Counted from the first letter of the stretch, positions 1 to 6,319 are shown. The stretch: DNA of 10,493 nucleotides from Desulfobacterales bacterium CG23_combo_of_CG06-09_8_20_14_all_52_9 (GCA_002771315.1 PCSF01000193.1:1-10493); one strand, 5' to 3'. A program made the numbers and translations. The notes: generated by a model from the letters alone, not told the origin.

Positions 1-140
1 AGGTTTTCGGAGACGATCCTGTGCGTTGCAATCTCTATGGCCTTCTCGGCTACCGCCTTCCCATGGCATACCAGCATCTCGTAACATTGCGAGCCGGGTG
101 CGAAATAATGCTCGATTATTTCCAGCGGATGAATCCCCAT
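1..140 (-). CDS. HD-domain protein, probable phosphohydrolase (5' part only)
   Basis: This is the N-terminal 46 codons of a gene that continues past the left edge. It begins ATG at 140 and reads MGIHPLEIIEHYF, then PGSQCYEMLVCHGKAVAEKA. The pattern 'HPLEII..Y..PGS..Y..L..H...VA.KA..IA' matches the opening of small HD/HDIG-domain metal-dependent phosphohydrolases, where the histidine in 'LVCHGKAV' (about residue 26) would be the first metal ligand. The HD dyad itself lies outside the window, so catalytic competence cannot be judged. The start is supported by a GAGG Shine-Dalgarno 8 bases upstream. It begins 21 bases after the prfB stop and is probably co-transcribed with lnt and prfB. Substrate unknown. 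The family call is from memory of such proteins and is moderately sure. Confidence 0.72.
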   Translation of the reverse strand, partial: MGIHPLEIIEHYFAPGSQCYEMLVCHGKAVAEKAIEIATHRIVSEN

Positions 141-161
141 CAACGATCATCCTCACTTGAA

Positions 162-1263
162 CTAATGCGCTTTTTGCTTCAGTAAAACGCCCTCGATGAA
201 CGGATCGATATTGCCATCCAGCACACTGGTCACGTTTCCCACCTCCAGGTTGATCCGGTGGTCCTTGACCAGTTGGTAAGGTTGCAGCACATAGGAGCGG
301 ATCTGATTTCCCCATGCGATATCATCCTTGCCTTCGTGGATTTCCCTGAGTTTTTCATTCTGTTTTTCTTTTTCGTGCTGGTAGAGTCTGGCCCGCAGCA
401 CTTTCATGGCCAGGTCCTTGTTACGGAACTGGGATTTTTCCTGCTGGCACTGTACCACGATACCGGTGGGAAGGTGTGTGATGCGGACCGCACTGCTGGT
501 TTTGTTCACATGCTGGCCGCCGGCGCCACTGGCCCGAAATACATCGATGCGCAGGTCTTTTTCTTCGATATCGATGACGATTTCATCTTCAACGTCCGGA
601 TATACAAAGACCGAGGCAAAGGAGGTATGACGCTTCCCGCTGGCATTGAACGGCGAGATCCGTACCAGACGGTGGACGCCGATCTCGGTTTTAAGGTACC
701 CGTAGGCGTATTCCCCGGAAGCGCTGAAAGTCACGCTCTTGATGCCCGCCTCTTCCCCCGGCTGCATATCGATCAATTCGAGTTTGAAACCTTTTCCTTC
801 GATCCAACGCGAGTACATGCGAAACAGCATCTCCGCCCAGTCCTGGGCTTCTGTGCCGCCGGCCCCGGCGTTGATGGAAATGATCGCATGGTTTGGATCA
901 TCCTCCCCGTTGAGGATCACTGTGATGGAAAAATTCTTTACTTTTTTCTTGAGCAGGCCCACCTGGAGGGAGACTTCTTCCACGGTTTCGGCGTCGGACT
1001 CTTCCTCTGCCATGTCGAGTAAGAGCGCGCTTTCATCGGTGGCTGTGGAAAGTGTTTTGTGAGCTTCGATCTGCTGGGTGATTTGGGCCCGTTCTTTTAA
1101 CAGAGGTTTGGCTTTTGTCGGATCATCCCAGAGATTTCCTTTGGAAATGACGGCTTCGATTTCCTGCAGGCGTTTTTCTTTTACGGCAATGTCAAAGATA
1201 GTCTCCCAGCTGGTGCAACTGGGTTTGAAGCTCTTTGAGATCCTGTTTGATTTCAACGGTCAT
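162..1263 (-). CDS. prfB: Peptide chain release factor 2, with programmed +1 frameshift
   Basis: RF2 ends translation at UGA and UAA codons in the ribosomal A site and triggers peptidyl-tRNA hydrolysis. The full product is 366 aa, close to E. coli RF2 (365). Translation starts at ATG 1263 behind AGGAGG (spacer 8), reads MTVEIKQDLKELQTQLHQLG, and reaches an in-frame TGA as codon 24 (1194-1192). A +1 shift at CTTTGAC continues in the frame DIAVKEKRLQEIEAV to the TAG at 164-162. In the joined numbering the SPF stop-codon-recognition tripeptide is at residues 203-205 and the catalytic GGQ loop at 248-250 (SGAGGQHVNKTSS). An apparent ATG at 1256 in the downstream frame has no family-like N-terminus and is not the true start. 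lnt ends 16 bases upstream, with the prfB ribosome binding site lying in the gap, so coupling is likely. Autoregulation: low RF2 favours the shift and raises RF2. Confidence 0.97.
1191..1207 (-). other. RF2 programmed +1 frameshift site
   Basis: On the minus strand the sequence is GGGAGACTATCTTTGAC. CTT is the slippery leucine codon, TGA (1194-1192) is the zero-frame stop, and the following C gives the TGA-C context known to be a weak terminator. An internal Shine-Dalgarno-like GGGAG lies at 1207-1203, ending 5 bases before CTT. In E. coli, as I remember it, the stimulator (AGGGGG) ends 3 bases before CTT, so the stimulator here is a little further upstream and shorter. Tyrosine codon TAT before CTT is the same as in E. 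coli. Confidence 0.95.
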
Positions 1264-1279
1264 GGTGATATCCTCCTAT

Positions 1280-2854
1280 TCATACGTTTCTTTTTTGTCT
1301 GAGACCCGCGGTCGCGGCAGCAATTCCGGCGCAGGCCAGTGGGAACCAGTCTCCCAATCGGTTATAAAGGGTCCCTCCGCTCATCAATGGCACTTCCCGG
1401 GTCAAGACGGCCTCCTGAAAAAGCGGTGTTTGGGCTGTTATCCGACCCACGGGATCGATGAAGCCGCTGATTCCGGTATTGGCGCTGCGCACCAGAGAGC
1501 GGCGGTTTTCAACCGCCCTGAACACCGCCATGAGGAAGTGTTGGTGCGGCGCGCTGGTGTCTCCATACCATGCGTCGTTGGTGAGGTTGATGAGCACCTG
1601 AGCCCCGTTTTTCGCCATAGCCCTTGAAAGGTACGGGAAAATGATCTCATAGCAAATCAATGTCCCTAAAGGTCTGCCTCTCCAATTGATGACCGCCCCT
1701 TTTTCCCCGGCGGTAAAATCCCCCACATGGGCCACCATCTTGCCCAAAAACGGGATCCACCGCTTCAACGGTACGTACTCGCCGTAGGGAACAAGATGCG
1801 CCTTATCGTATCGGCCAAGAACGCTCCCTTTAGAATCGATCAGGTAAGCGCTGTTAAAATACCCGATCCGTCCGCCTTTGGGTTCATAGGCCGGGCTTCC
1901 GATCATAAAGTCGCATTTGAAATCCCGGATTCCCTTTAAAACGGTTAGCGAAAGTTCAGCATCATGGAGGAAATAAAAGGGCGTCGCTGTTTCCGGCCAC
2001 ACCACCAGATCCGGGGACTGTTTCTGGCCCATTCGGGTCAGGTTCAGATATGTCTGAACCGAAGCCGCCTGATATCGGGGGTCCCATTTCAATGTCTGTT
2101 CGATATTGCCCTGCACCACGGCGATCCGAACTTTCTTTGCGTGGGCAACATTGACATCCAATTGCCGGATACGCAGTTCCCCATAGATCCAGCTCAGGCC
2201 GATCAAAAGGATCGCCCATATAACAACGCCTCCGGAAAACCAGGGGTTTGAATTAAGGCGCCGCGTCCGGGACAGATACAGGCAAAAGAGGACTGCGTTG
2301 AAAGACAGAATCAAAAAGGAAACCCCGTATACTCCCAATATATCGGATATCTGAATCAAATGCAACCATTTGACCTGAGAATAGCCCAGAATCTCCCAGG
2401 GAAATCCGGTAAACAGGGTGGATCGAAGATACTCCAGAAAGACCCAGAGACCTGGAACTCCGGCAAGGAGTGAAAAGGAACGTAAAGGGAGTCGGGTGAC
2501 AGTTCCTGCAAAGACGGCTGGAAAAAGGGATAAATATGCGCTCAGGAGAACCAGCAGCGGCACGGACATGTACAAAGGCAAGGGGCCGTATCGGACCATG
2601 GTGGGAACCAACCAGTAAAGGAGCGTCAGATAATGGACCATCCCCGCTAAAAATCCACACCGGAAGCCTTCCCAAAAGCCCAATCCACGAAGGGCGGCAA
2701 GGAGGGGAATCAGGGCGATCCAGGCAAGCCCAGAAGCTCCGATATCCGGAAACGAAGCGGTAAGCAACAGCCCGCTTCCCGTGGCAAGCATTGCCTGAAA
2801 AAAAAACGGCATGGGATGCGGTTCTTTTTTAGATGAAAAAATTCGCTTTTTCAT
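1280..2854 (-). CDS. lnt: Apolipoprotein N-acyltransferase
   Basis: Lnt is an inner-membrane enzyme that moves an acyl chain from a phospholipid to the alpha-amino group of the lipidated cysteine of apolipoproteins, the last step of lipoprotein maturation in Gram-negative bacteria. The product is 524 aa. Residues about 15-225 are strongly hydrophobic, consistent with several transmembrane helices, and residues about 242-490 form the periplasmic nitrilase-like domain. The catalytic Glu-Lys-Cys triad is visible: E288 in VVWPETATPF, K351 in GRYDKAHLVPYGEY, C401 in GTLICYEIIFP. A short hydrophobic stretch at 502-517 is the expected final helix. The chosen start is ATG 2854; the Shine-Dalgarno is poor (AGGGG 12 bases upstream, inside a small hairpin). 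Downstream ATG codons at residues 15 and 22 are possible alternatives but have no better site. It is upstream of prfB, with a 16-base gap. Confidence 0.95.
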   Translation of the reverse strand: MKKRIFSSKKEPHPMPFFFQAMLATGSGLLLTASFPDIGASGLAWIALIPLLAALRGLGFWEGFRCGFLAGMVHYLTLLYWLVPTMVRYGPLPLYMSVPLLVLLSAYLSLFPAVFAGTVTRLPLRSFSLLAGVPGLWVFLEYLRSTLFTGFPWEILGYSQVKWLHLIQISDILGVYGVSFLILSFNAVLFCLYLSRTRRLNSNPWFSGGVVIWAILLIGLSWIYGELRIRQLDVNVAHAKKVRIAVVQGNIEQTLKWDPRYQAASVQTYLNLTRMGQKQSPDLVVWPETATPFYFLHDAELSLTVLKGIRDFKCDFMIGSPAYEPKGGRIGYFNSAYLIDSKGSVLGRYDKAHLVPYGEYVPLKRWIPFLGKMVAHVGDFTAGEKGAVINWRGRPLGTLICYEIIFPYLSRAMAKNGAQVLINLTNDAWYGDTSAPHQHFLMAVFRAVENRRSLVRSANTGISGFIDPVGRITAQTPLFQEAVLTREVPLMSGGTLYNRLGDWFPLACAGIAAATAGLRQKRNV

Positions 2855-2859
2855 GGCAG

Positions 2860-2870
2860 GGGGTTTCCCC
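2860..2870 (-). promoter_or_regulatory. Small hairpin over the lnt ribosome-binding region
   Basis: Reading the minus strand toward lnt, GGGG (2870-2867), AAA, CCCC (2863-2860) can pair as a 4-bp stem, with the lnt ATG only 5 bases further on. The GGGG arm is the only Shine-Dalgarno-like run near this start, so pairing would hide it. A stem this short is weak; a regulatory role is only a suggestion. Confidence 0.3.
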
Positions 2871-2883
2871 TATGAAGTAGAAA

Positions 2884-2901
2884 GGCCCTGGGAAAAGGGC
2901 C
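2884..2901 (-). terminator. Weak terminator-like hairpin after tRNA-Pro
   Basis: On the minus strand, downstream of tRNA-Pro, GGCCCT (2901-2896), a 6-base loop TTTCCC and AGGGCC (2889-2884) form a perfect GC-rich stem followed by TTTCTACTT. The T-tract is short and interrupted, so termination would be partial. It could trim tRNA-Pro or attenuate read-through into lnt. The plus strand shows no T-tract after the stem. Confidence 0.4.
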
Positions 2902-2922
2902 CTGTCCAGTACAAGCTCCATA

Positions 2923-3000
<78 letters not shown>

Positions 3001-3067
3001 AATATGAATTTTCTTCTACCATGATTTCACCGCCCGCGCAAGGTGCAATGATGGATTGGCCCCATCG

Positions 3068-3814
3068 TCACTTCAGATAATCGAATACGGCGTCGCACAC
3101 TGCATTTGCGAAAGCGGCAAGCTCGGAGGGATTTTGGAACCGCATTTCATCCCGGGGGTTGGTCAAATAACCGATCTCCATCAAAATGGCGGGCATGTCC
3201 GCTCCTTTCAGGACTTGAATAGGGACTTGATGAATGCGCACCGGCAGGCCGAATTTATGTCCGATGGATTCCTTCAGGGTTTCGGCAAAGGCTTCAGATT
3301 TTGTTTGATGTCCGATCTGGAGGGTGTCCCAGTGCCGGGGTGCTTTTGCCGAATCCTCCGTCCCTGCAGACGGTGGTGTTATCGCCGTTTGGGGGGAAAC
3401 GGATGCGTCGCAGCAGAACAGTTCAACGCCACAATTTTCCGGGTTCAGGCTTTCGGCGGCATGGATGCTGATAAACAGGCCGGCCTTTTCGTGATTGGCG
3501 ATGGCCGTCCGTTTGGAGATTTCTATAACATAATCATCGGTTCGGGTCATCACTACGCGGTAAGCCTTGCCCAGTTGGGTTTCCATCATTCGGGCAAAGG
3601 TAAGGGTGACATCCTTTTCCAGAGATGTCCCCGGCCCGTGGATGCCGGCGTCTTGCCCGCCATGTCCGGGATCCAGGACCACCGTTTTTCTTTCTGAATC
3701 CCACAGCCCGGCAGTGGCCGTGCCGACCATCCCGACCACGAACAGACCCAGTATCCACCACATCCGGAATCCCGAGAATCTTGACCCGATAGGTTTTTTA
3801 AAATTTGATTGCAT
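3068..3814 (-). CDS. N-acetylmuramoyl-L-alanine amidase (Amidase_3 family), membrane-anchored or exported
   Basis: This is a zinc hydrolase that cuts the amide bond between MurNAc and L-alanine in peptidoglycan, used in cell separation and wall turnover. The product is 248 aa. A basic N-terminus (NFKKPIGSRF) and one hydrophobic segment (about 19-36, WWILGLFVVGMVGTATAG) act as a signal anchor or signal peptide, placing the catalytic part in the periplasm. Zinc ligands are H51 (LDPGHGG), E66 (SLEKD) and H118 (SIHAA), and the catalytic glutamate is E213 (MEIGYLTNP). The protein has only the catalytic domain; the AMIN targeting domain of E. coli AmiC is absent. Residues 136-165 form a low-complexity stretch (SVSPQTAITPPSAGT) where regulatory insertions occur in this family. 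The start at 3814 is preceded by AAGG 4 bases upstream. Which ami paralogue it equals cannot be told. Confidence 0.93.
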   Translation of the reverse strand: MQSNFKKPIGSRFSGFRMWWILGLFVVGMVGTATAGLWDSERKTVVLDPGHGGQDAGIHGPGTSLEKDVTLTFARMMETQLGKAYRVVMTRTDDYVIEISKRTAIANHEKAGLFISIHAAESLNPENCGVELFCCDASVSPQTAITPPSAGTEDSAKAPRHWDTLQIGHQTKSEAFAETLKESIGHKFGLPVRIHQVPIQVLKGADMPAILMEIGYLTNPRDEMRFQNPSELAAFANAVCDAVFDYLK

Positions 3815-3836
3815 GAATCCTTTTCCTGCTTTTATC

Positions 3837-3865
3837 TTGACACTTTTTAGCTTTACAATTATGAT
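3837..3865 (+). promoter_or_regulatory. Sigma-70-like promoter reading rightward toward tRNA-Leu and tig
   Basis: TTGACA (3837-3842, perfect consensus -35), a 17-base spacer, and TATGAT (3860-3865, 5 of 6 of the -10 consensus). Transcription would begin near 3872 and run through repeat copy 1 into tRNA-Leu and tig, since no plus-strand terminator is visible between. This would give a leader of about 320 nt before the tRNA. The alternative is a chance match in AT-rich sequence, but both boxes and the spacing are near ideal. Confidence 0.6.
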
Positions 3866-3886
3866 CTATCCGAATTTCTCTTGCAA
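3858..3886 (-). promoter_or_regulatory. Sigma-70-like promoter for the amidase gene
   Basis: On the minus strand, TTGCAA (3886-3881), a 17-base spacer and CATAAT (3863-3858, 5 of 6) precede the amidase ATG (3814) by about 40 bases. The -10 box overlaps that of the opposing plus-strand promoter at 3860-3863, so the two directions would compete for one RNA polymerase site. A weaker alternative further upstream is TTGACA (3912-3907)-N16-TAAATT (3890-3885). Confidence 0.6.
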
Positions 3887-3896
3887 TTTAGCGTAG

Positions 3897-3912
3897 TTGA
3901 CATAAATGTCAA
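3897..3912. promoter_or_regulatory. 16-bp perfect palindrome, operator-like
   Basis: TTGACAT-AA-ATGTCAA is a perfect 7-2-7 inverted repeat just upstream of the amidase -35 box and about 25 bases past the predicted rightward start. It has the form TTGAC-N6-GTCAA, the half-site and spacing I remember for HcpR, a CRP/FNR-family regulator of sulfate reducers (TTGACC-N4-GGTCAA); the inner bases differ. It could equally be a site for another dimeric regulator or chance. Confidence 0.45.
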
Positions 3913-3913
3913 T

Positions 3914-3935
3914 ATTGATGAAATCGTAAAAACTC
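3914..3935. repeat. Outer inverted copy of the repeat-end motif
   Basis: ATTGATG followed after three bases by TCGTAAAAA matches the reverse complement of the repeat right end at 4103-4124 in 18 of 22 positions. It lies outside repeat copy 1 and faces the extra right-end copy at 4167-4188, giving a nested pair of inverted ends. Confidence 0.55.
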
Positions 3936-3941
3936 AAAATT

Positions 3942-4126
3942 GGGATGGCAAAGTAAAAAGCTTCAGATGCAAGGCGCGCAAATTCTGAGGAATGAGGCGT
4001 ACTTATAGGTACGCCGCAATGATTTACCCGGTTGAATCCTGCGAAGCAGGGCCGCAAAGCGGCATTCAACCGGGCAGGGAATGCAGCGCAACGCAGCAGA
4101 TGGACTTTTTACGAAGCCATCAATAT
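3942..4126. repeat. Intergenic repeat, copy 1 (structured, imperfect inverted-repeat ends)
   Basis: The first 39 bases match copy 2 (7604-7642) at 36 positions, and 4081-4120 match 7721-7760 at 33 of 40. The ends are inverted: GATGGC-N3-GTAAAAAG (3944-3960) faces CTTTTTAC-N3-GCCATC (4105-4121). Inner pairing continues with GCGC (3974-3977) to GCGC (4086-4089) and ATTC (3982-3985) to GAAT (4079-4082). Inside sit a hairpin GGCGTAC (3996-4002)/GTACGCC (4009-4015) and a three-way junction (4027-4074). There is no open reading frame. It resembles dispersed intergenic repeats I remember from Desulfobacterales; it could be a MITE-like element or a structured RNA. It occupies most of the 3815-4192 gap and, if the 3837-3865 promoter is real, is part of the tRNA-Leu/tig leader. 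Confidence 0.85.
4027..4074. repeat. Perfect three-way-junction palindrome inside repeat copy 1
   Basis: The outer stem CCCGGTTGAAT (4027-4037) pairs perfectly with ATTCAACCGGG (4064-4074), 11 bp. Enclosed with no unpaired bases at the junction are two mini-hairpins: CCTGC-GAA-GCAGG (4038-4050) and GCCGC-AAA-GCGGC (4051-4063). All 48 bases except the two 3-base loops are paired. Copy 2 of the repeat has a different, simpler hairpin here (CTGC-GTGC at 7691-7698 with GCAC, a 2-base bulge, and GCAG to 7713). Confidence 0.9.
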
Positions 4127-4148
4127 CGGTGCGGGATAGAGGGGGAAA

Positions 4149-4188
4149 ACCTTACCATAAGGTATCGACTTTTTACGAAGCCATTAAT
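4149..4188. repeat. Short hairpin plus duplicated repeat right end before tRNA-Leu
   Basis: ACCTTA-CCA-TAAGGT (4149-4163) is a perfect 6-bp hairpin with a 3-base loop. It is followed at 4167-4188 by a second copy of the repeat's right end, sharing GACTTTTTACGAAGCCAT and differing from 4103-4124 at 1 of 22 positions. The copy ends 4 bases before the tRNA-Leu 5' end. Confidence 0.8.
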
Positions 4189-4192
4189 TTAA

Positions 4193-4279
4193 GCGAGAGT
4201 GGCGGAATTGGTAGACGCACTGGACTTAGGATCCAGCTCTGGCGACAGGGTGGGAGTTCGAGTCTCCCCTCTCGCACCA
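4193..4279 (+). tRNA. tRNA-Leu (anticodon TAG)
   Basis: This is an 87-nt class II tRNA with the long variable arm typical of leucine (about 4237-4250) and encoded CCA (4277-4279). The acceptor stem GCGAGAG/CTCTCGC is perfect with discriminator A, as leucine identity requires. The anticodon arm is CTGGA-CTTAGGA-TCCAG with TAG at 4227-4229, reading CTA and related codons. It sits 65 bases upstream of tig on the same strand with no terminator between, so the tRNA may be cut from a tRNA-tig transcript. tRNA-Leu upstream of tig is an arrangement I remember from related genomes. Confidence 0.97.
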
Positions 4280-4344
4280 TCGGCACCCACCCTCGCATGT
4301 CTTAAAAAAGTTTAGCATAAATCAAGGAGATCAAGGAAAGGAAT

Positions 4345-5691
4345 ATGATGCAGGTTACTGTGGAAAACGTCAACAGCGTAAAAAAGATTCTCCATGTCGA
4401 AGTCCCGGCGGAAATGGTCGGCCAAGAGATCGAAAATGCCTACCGGGAGATTAAAAAGACGGCGAAAATCAAGGGGTTTCGCCAGGGCAAGGTCCCACGA
4501 AACGTCCTCGAACGTCTTTTTAAAAAGGATGTGCAGGCGGATGTAACCAACCGGTTGATCCAGGAGACCTTTGTGAAAGCCCTCAAAGAGGCGGACCTGA
4601 ACATCGTCGGAAGCCCGAAGATCGATCCTTCGGAAGTTGCACCCCAAACTCCGTTCCAATACAATGCCACGGTGGAGATACAACCCAAGATCGACGCCAT
4701 CGATTTCAAAGGATTGAAATTAAAGAAGAACATCTATCAGGTCAGTGATGCGGAAATCGAAACGCACCTCAAGCTGCTCCAAAAAAACATGGCTCAACTT
4801 AAAACGATCACCGAGGAGCGCCCGGTAAAAAAGGACGATTACGCCCTCATCGATTATGAAGGGCATAAAGAAGGACGGCTCTTTCCGGCGATCGGAAAGG
4901 CCGAAAATTTCGCATTGCAAATCGGAAAAGGGGCTATCGCCCGGGAGATCGACGAGCAGCTCATCGGAATGAAGCCGGGGGAACAGAAACCGGTAACCGT
5001 CCAATTTCCCCAGGACCACTTCAACAAGGCCCTGGCCGACCAGAAAATCGATTTTCAAGTCCGCTTAAAAGAAATTCGGGAGGAGATCCTGCCTAAAATC
5101 GATGATGACCTCGCCAAAGAAGTAGGCGATTATCAAAACCTGGAAGCACTGAAGGCCCAGGTTTTAAATAATCTGAAGAATGGATACGATAAACGAACCG
5201 ACCAGGAACTCAACGAGCAGATTTTCAAGGCCCTCATCGAAAAGATTCCCTTCGAGGTCCCTGAGTCCCTTGTGGAAGCCGAACTGGGAGGTATTCTCTC
5301 GGATGTGGAACGATCGTTTCAGTACCGGAATAAAACACTGGAAGACGTGGGACTTACCAGAAATATAATGGCTGAACGCTACCGGGAAACCGCAGAGAAA
5401 CAGGTCAGGAGATTCCTGATCCTGGACAAGATTATCGAGCAGGAGTCCCTGAAGCTTGGTGATGGCGAAGTGGAGACCGAAATGACCCAGATGGCTGAAA
5501 CGCTGAACCAACCCATCGATGAAATCAATCGGTATTACAAGGAAAATGGGAACCGTCTGAAAGTTTTAAAGCACGGACTACTTGAAAAAAAGGCCATGGC
5601 TCTTATTATAGATCACAGCCAGATCGAAGAGGTCCGTCAAAAAGAAGATGCGGACACTAAAATTCAGACCGAAAAAAAAGAAAAGGAGTAA
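4345..5691 (+). CDS. tig: Trigger factor (ribosome-associated chaperone)
   Basis: Trigger factor binds ribosomal protein L23 at the exit tunnel and shields nascent chains. The product is 448 aa, normal for the family. The N-terminal ribosome-binding domain (about 1-150) has the signature GFRQGKVP at residues 44-51. The FKBP-like domain is about 158-246, and the alpha-helical chaperone arms fill about 115-155 and 250-440, ending in a charged lysine- and glutamate-rich tail. The FKBP domain is degenerate: the motif IPGFE of E. coli aligns with AREID (199-203), so the pocket aromatic is replaced by I202 and prolyl isomerase activity may be low. Two adjacent ATG codons (4345, 4348) are possible starts; AAGGA lies 7 bases before the first. 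The stop overlaps the spacing region of clpP's ribosome binding site, so the genes are probably coupled. Confidence 0.97.
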   Translation: MMQVTVENVNSVKKILHVEVPAEMVGQEIENAYREIKKTAKIKGFRQGKVPRNVLERLFKKDVQADVTNRLIQETFVKALKEADLNIVGSPKIDPSEVAPQTPFQYNATVEIQPKIDAIDFKGLKLKKNIYQVSDAEIETHLKLLQKNMAQLKTITEERPVKKDDYALIDYEGHKEGRLFPAIGKAENFALQIGKGAIAREIDEQLIGMKPGEQKPVTVQFPQDHFNKALADQKIDFQVRLKEIREEILPKIDDDLAKEVGDYQNLEALKAQVLNNLKNGYDKRTDQELNEQIFKALIEKIPFEVPESLVEAELGGILSDVERSFQYRNKTLEDVGLTRNIMAERYRETAEKQVRRFLILDKIIEQESLKLGDGEVETEMTQMAETLNQPIDEINRYYKENGNRLKVLKHGLLEKKAMALIIDHSQIEEVRQKEDADTKIQTEKKEKE

Positions 5692-5694
5692 GCC

Positions 5695-6318
5695 TTGCCT
5701 CTTATACCCATGGTCATCGAACAGAGTAGCCGCGGGGAACGCGCCTATGATATCTATTCGCGGCTCCTGAAGGATCGGATCATCTTTCTGGGCACCGCCA
5801 TCAATGATGATGTGGCCAACCTGCTCATCGCCCAGCTACTGTTTTTGGAGTCGGAGGATCCGGACAAGGACATCAATTTTTACATCAACAGCCCGGGAGG
5901 CCTTGTCACCTCGGGCCTTGCCGTGTATGATACCATGAGTTACATCAAACCGGAGATTGCCACGGTGTGTATCGGACAGGCCGCCAGTATGGGCGCCATC
6001 CTGTTGGCTGCAGGAACCCATGGAAAGCGGTATTCGCTTCCGAATTCGAGAATTCTCATCCATCAACCCATGGGAGGGTTCCAGGGTCAGGCATCGGATA
6101 TCGCGATCCAGGCCAAGGAGATCCTGCGCATGAAAGATACATTGAACCAAATCCTGGCCTATCATACGAAAAAAGACATCGAAGTCATTCAGACGGATTC
6201 GGATCGTGACTTTTTCATGTCCGGCAAGGAAGCCAAAGAGTACGGCATTGTGGACCATGTTATCGTGAACCGGGATGACCTGGATCGTCTGGACAAACCG
6301 GATAAACAGGAGAAATGA
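5695..6318 (+). CDS. clpP: ATP-dependent Clp protease proteolytic subunit
   Basis: ClpP is the serine peptidase barrel (two heptameric rings) that degrades proteins fed in by ClpX or another Clp ATPase in the cytoplasm. The product is 207 aa and begins MPLIPMVIEQSSRGERAYDI, the usual mature-type N-terminus with no long propeptide. The catalytic triad is S98 (GQAASMGA), H123 (ILIHQPMGG) and D172 (SDRDFFM). The start is TTG at 5695: GGAG (5685-5688) sits 6 bases upstream, inside the last codons of tig, and family alignment supports it; the ATG at 5710 would remove conserved residues. The gap to tig is 3 bases and to clpX 1 base, so tig-clpP-clpX is a tight operon. The weak TTG start could tune ClpP level relative to trigger factor. 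Confidence 0.98.
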   Translation: MPLIPMVIEQSSRGERAYDIYSRLLKDRIIFLGTAINDDVANLLIAQLLFLESEDPDKDINFYINSPGGLVTSGLAVYDTMSYIKPEIATVCIGQAASMGAILLAAGTHGKRYSLPNSRILIHQPMGGFQGQASDIAIQAKEILRMKDTLNQILAYHTKKDIEVIQTDSDRDFFMSGKEAKEYGIVDHVIVNRDDLDRLDKPDKQEK

Positions 6319-6319
6319 C

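Noticed and set aside
258..1022. Long open frame of 254 codons on the plus strand
   Set aside because: It is antisense to prfB, its composition is a shadow of the RF2 codons, and it has no recognisable family pattern or ribosome binding site.
162..1256. prfB starting at ATG 1256 without a frameshift
   Set aside because: The first 21 residues in that frame do not look like RF2, whereas ATG 1263 has AGGAGG and leads directly into the canonical CTTTGAC shift.
3942..4126. CRISPR array or insertion sequence
   Set aside because: There are no regularly spaced short repeats with spacers, and no transposase frame; only two copies of one long structured repeat are present.
3992..4305. Short open frames across the repeat and tRNA-Leu
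   Set aside because: They run through the hairpins and the tRNA gene, lack ribosome binding sites and have no protein-like conservation signals.
6275..6319. Extended clpX start at ATG 6275
   Set aside because: It overlaps clpP by 44 bases and adds residues absent from ClpX proteins; ATG 6320 has a good Shine-Dalgarno and the family N-terminus.
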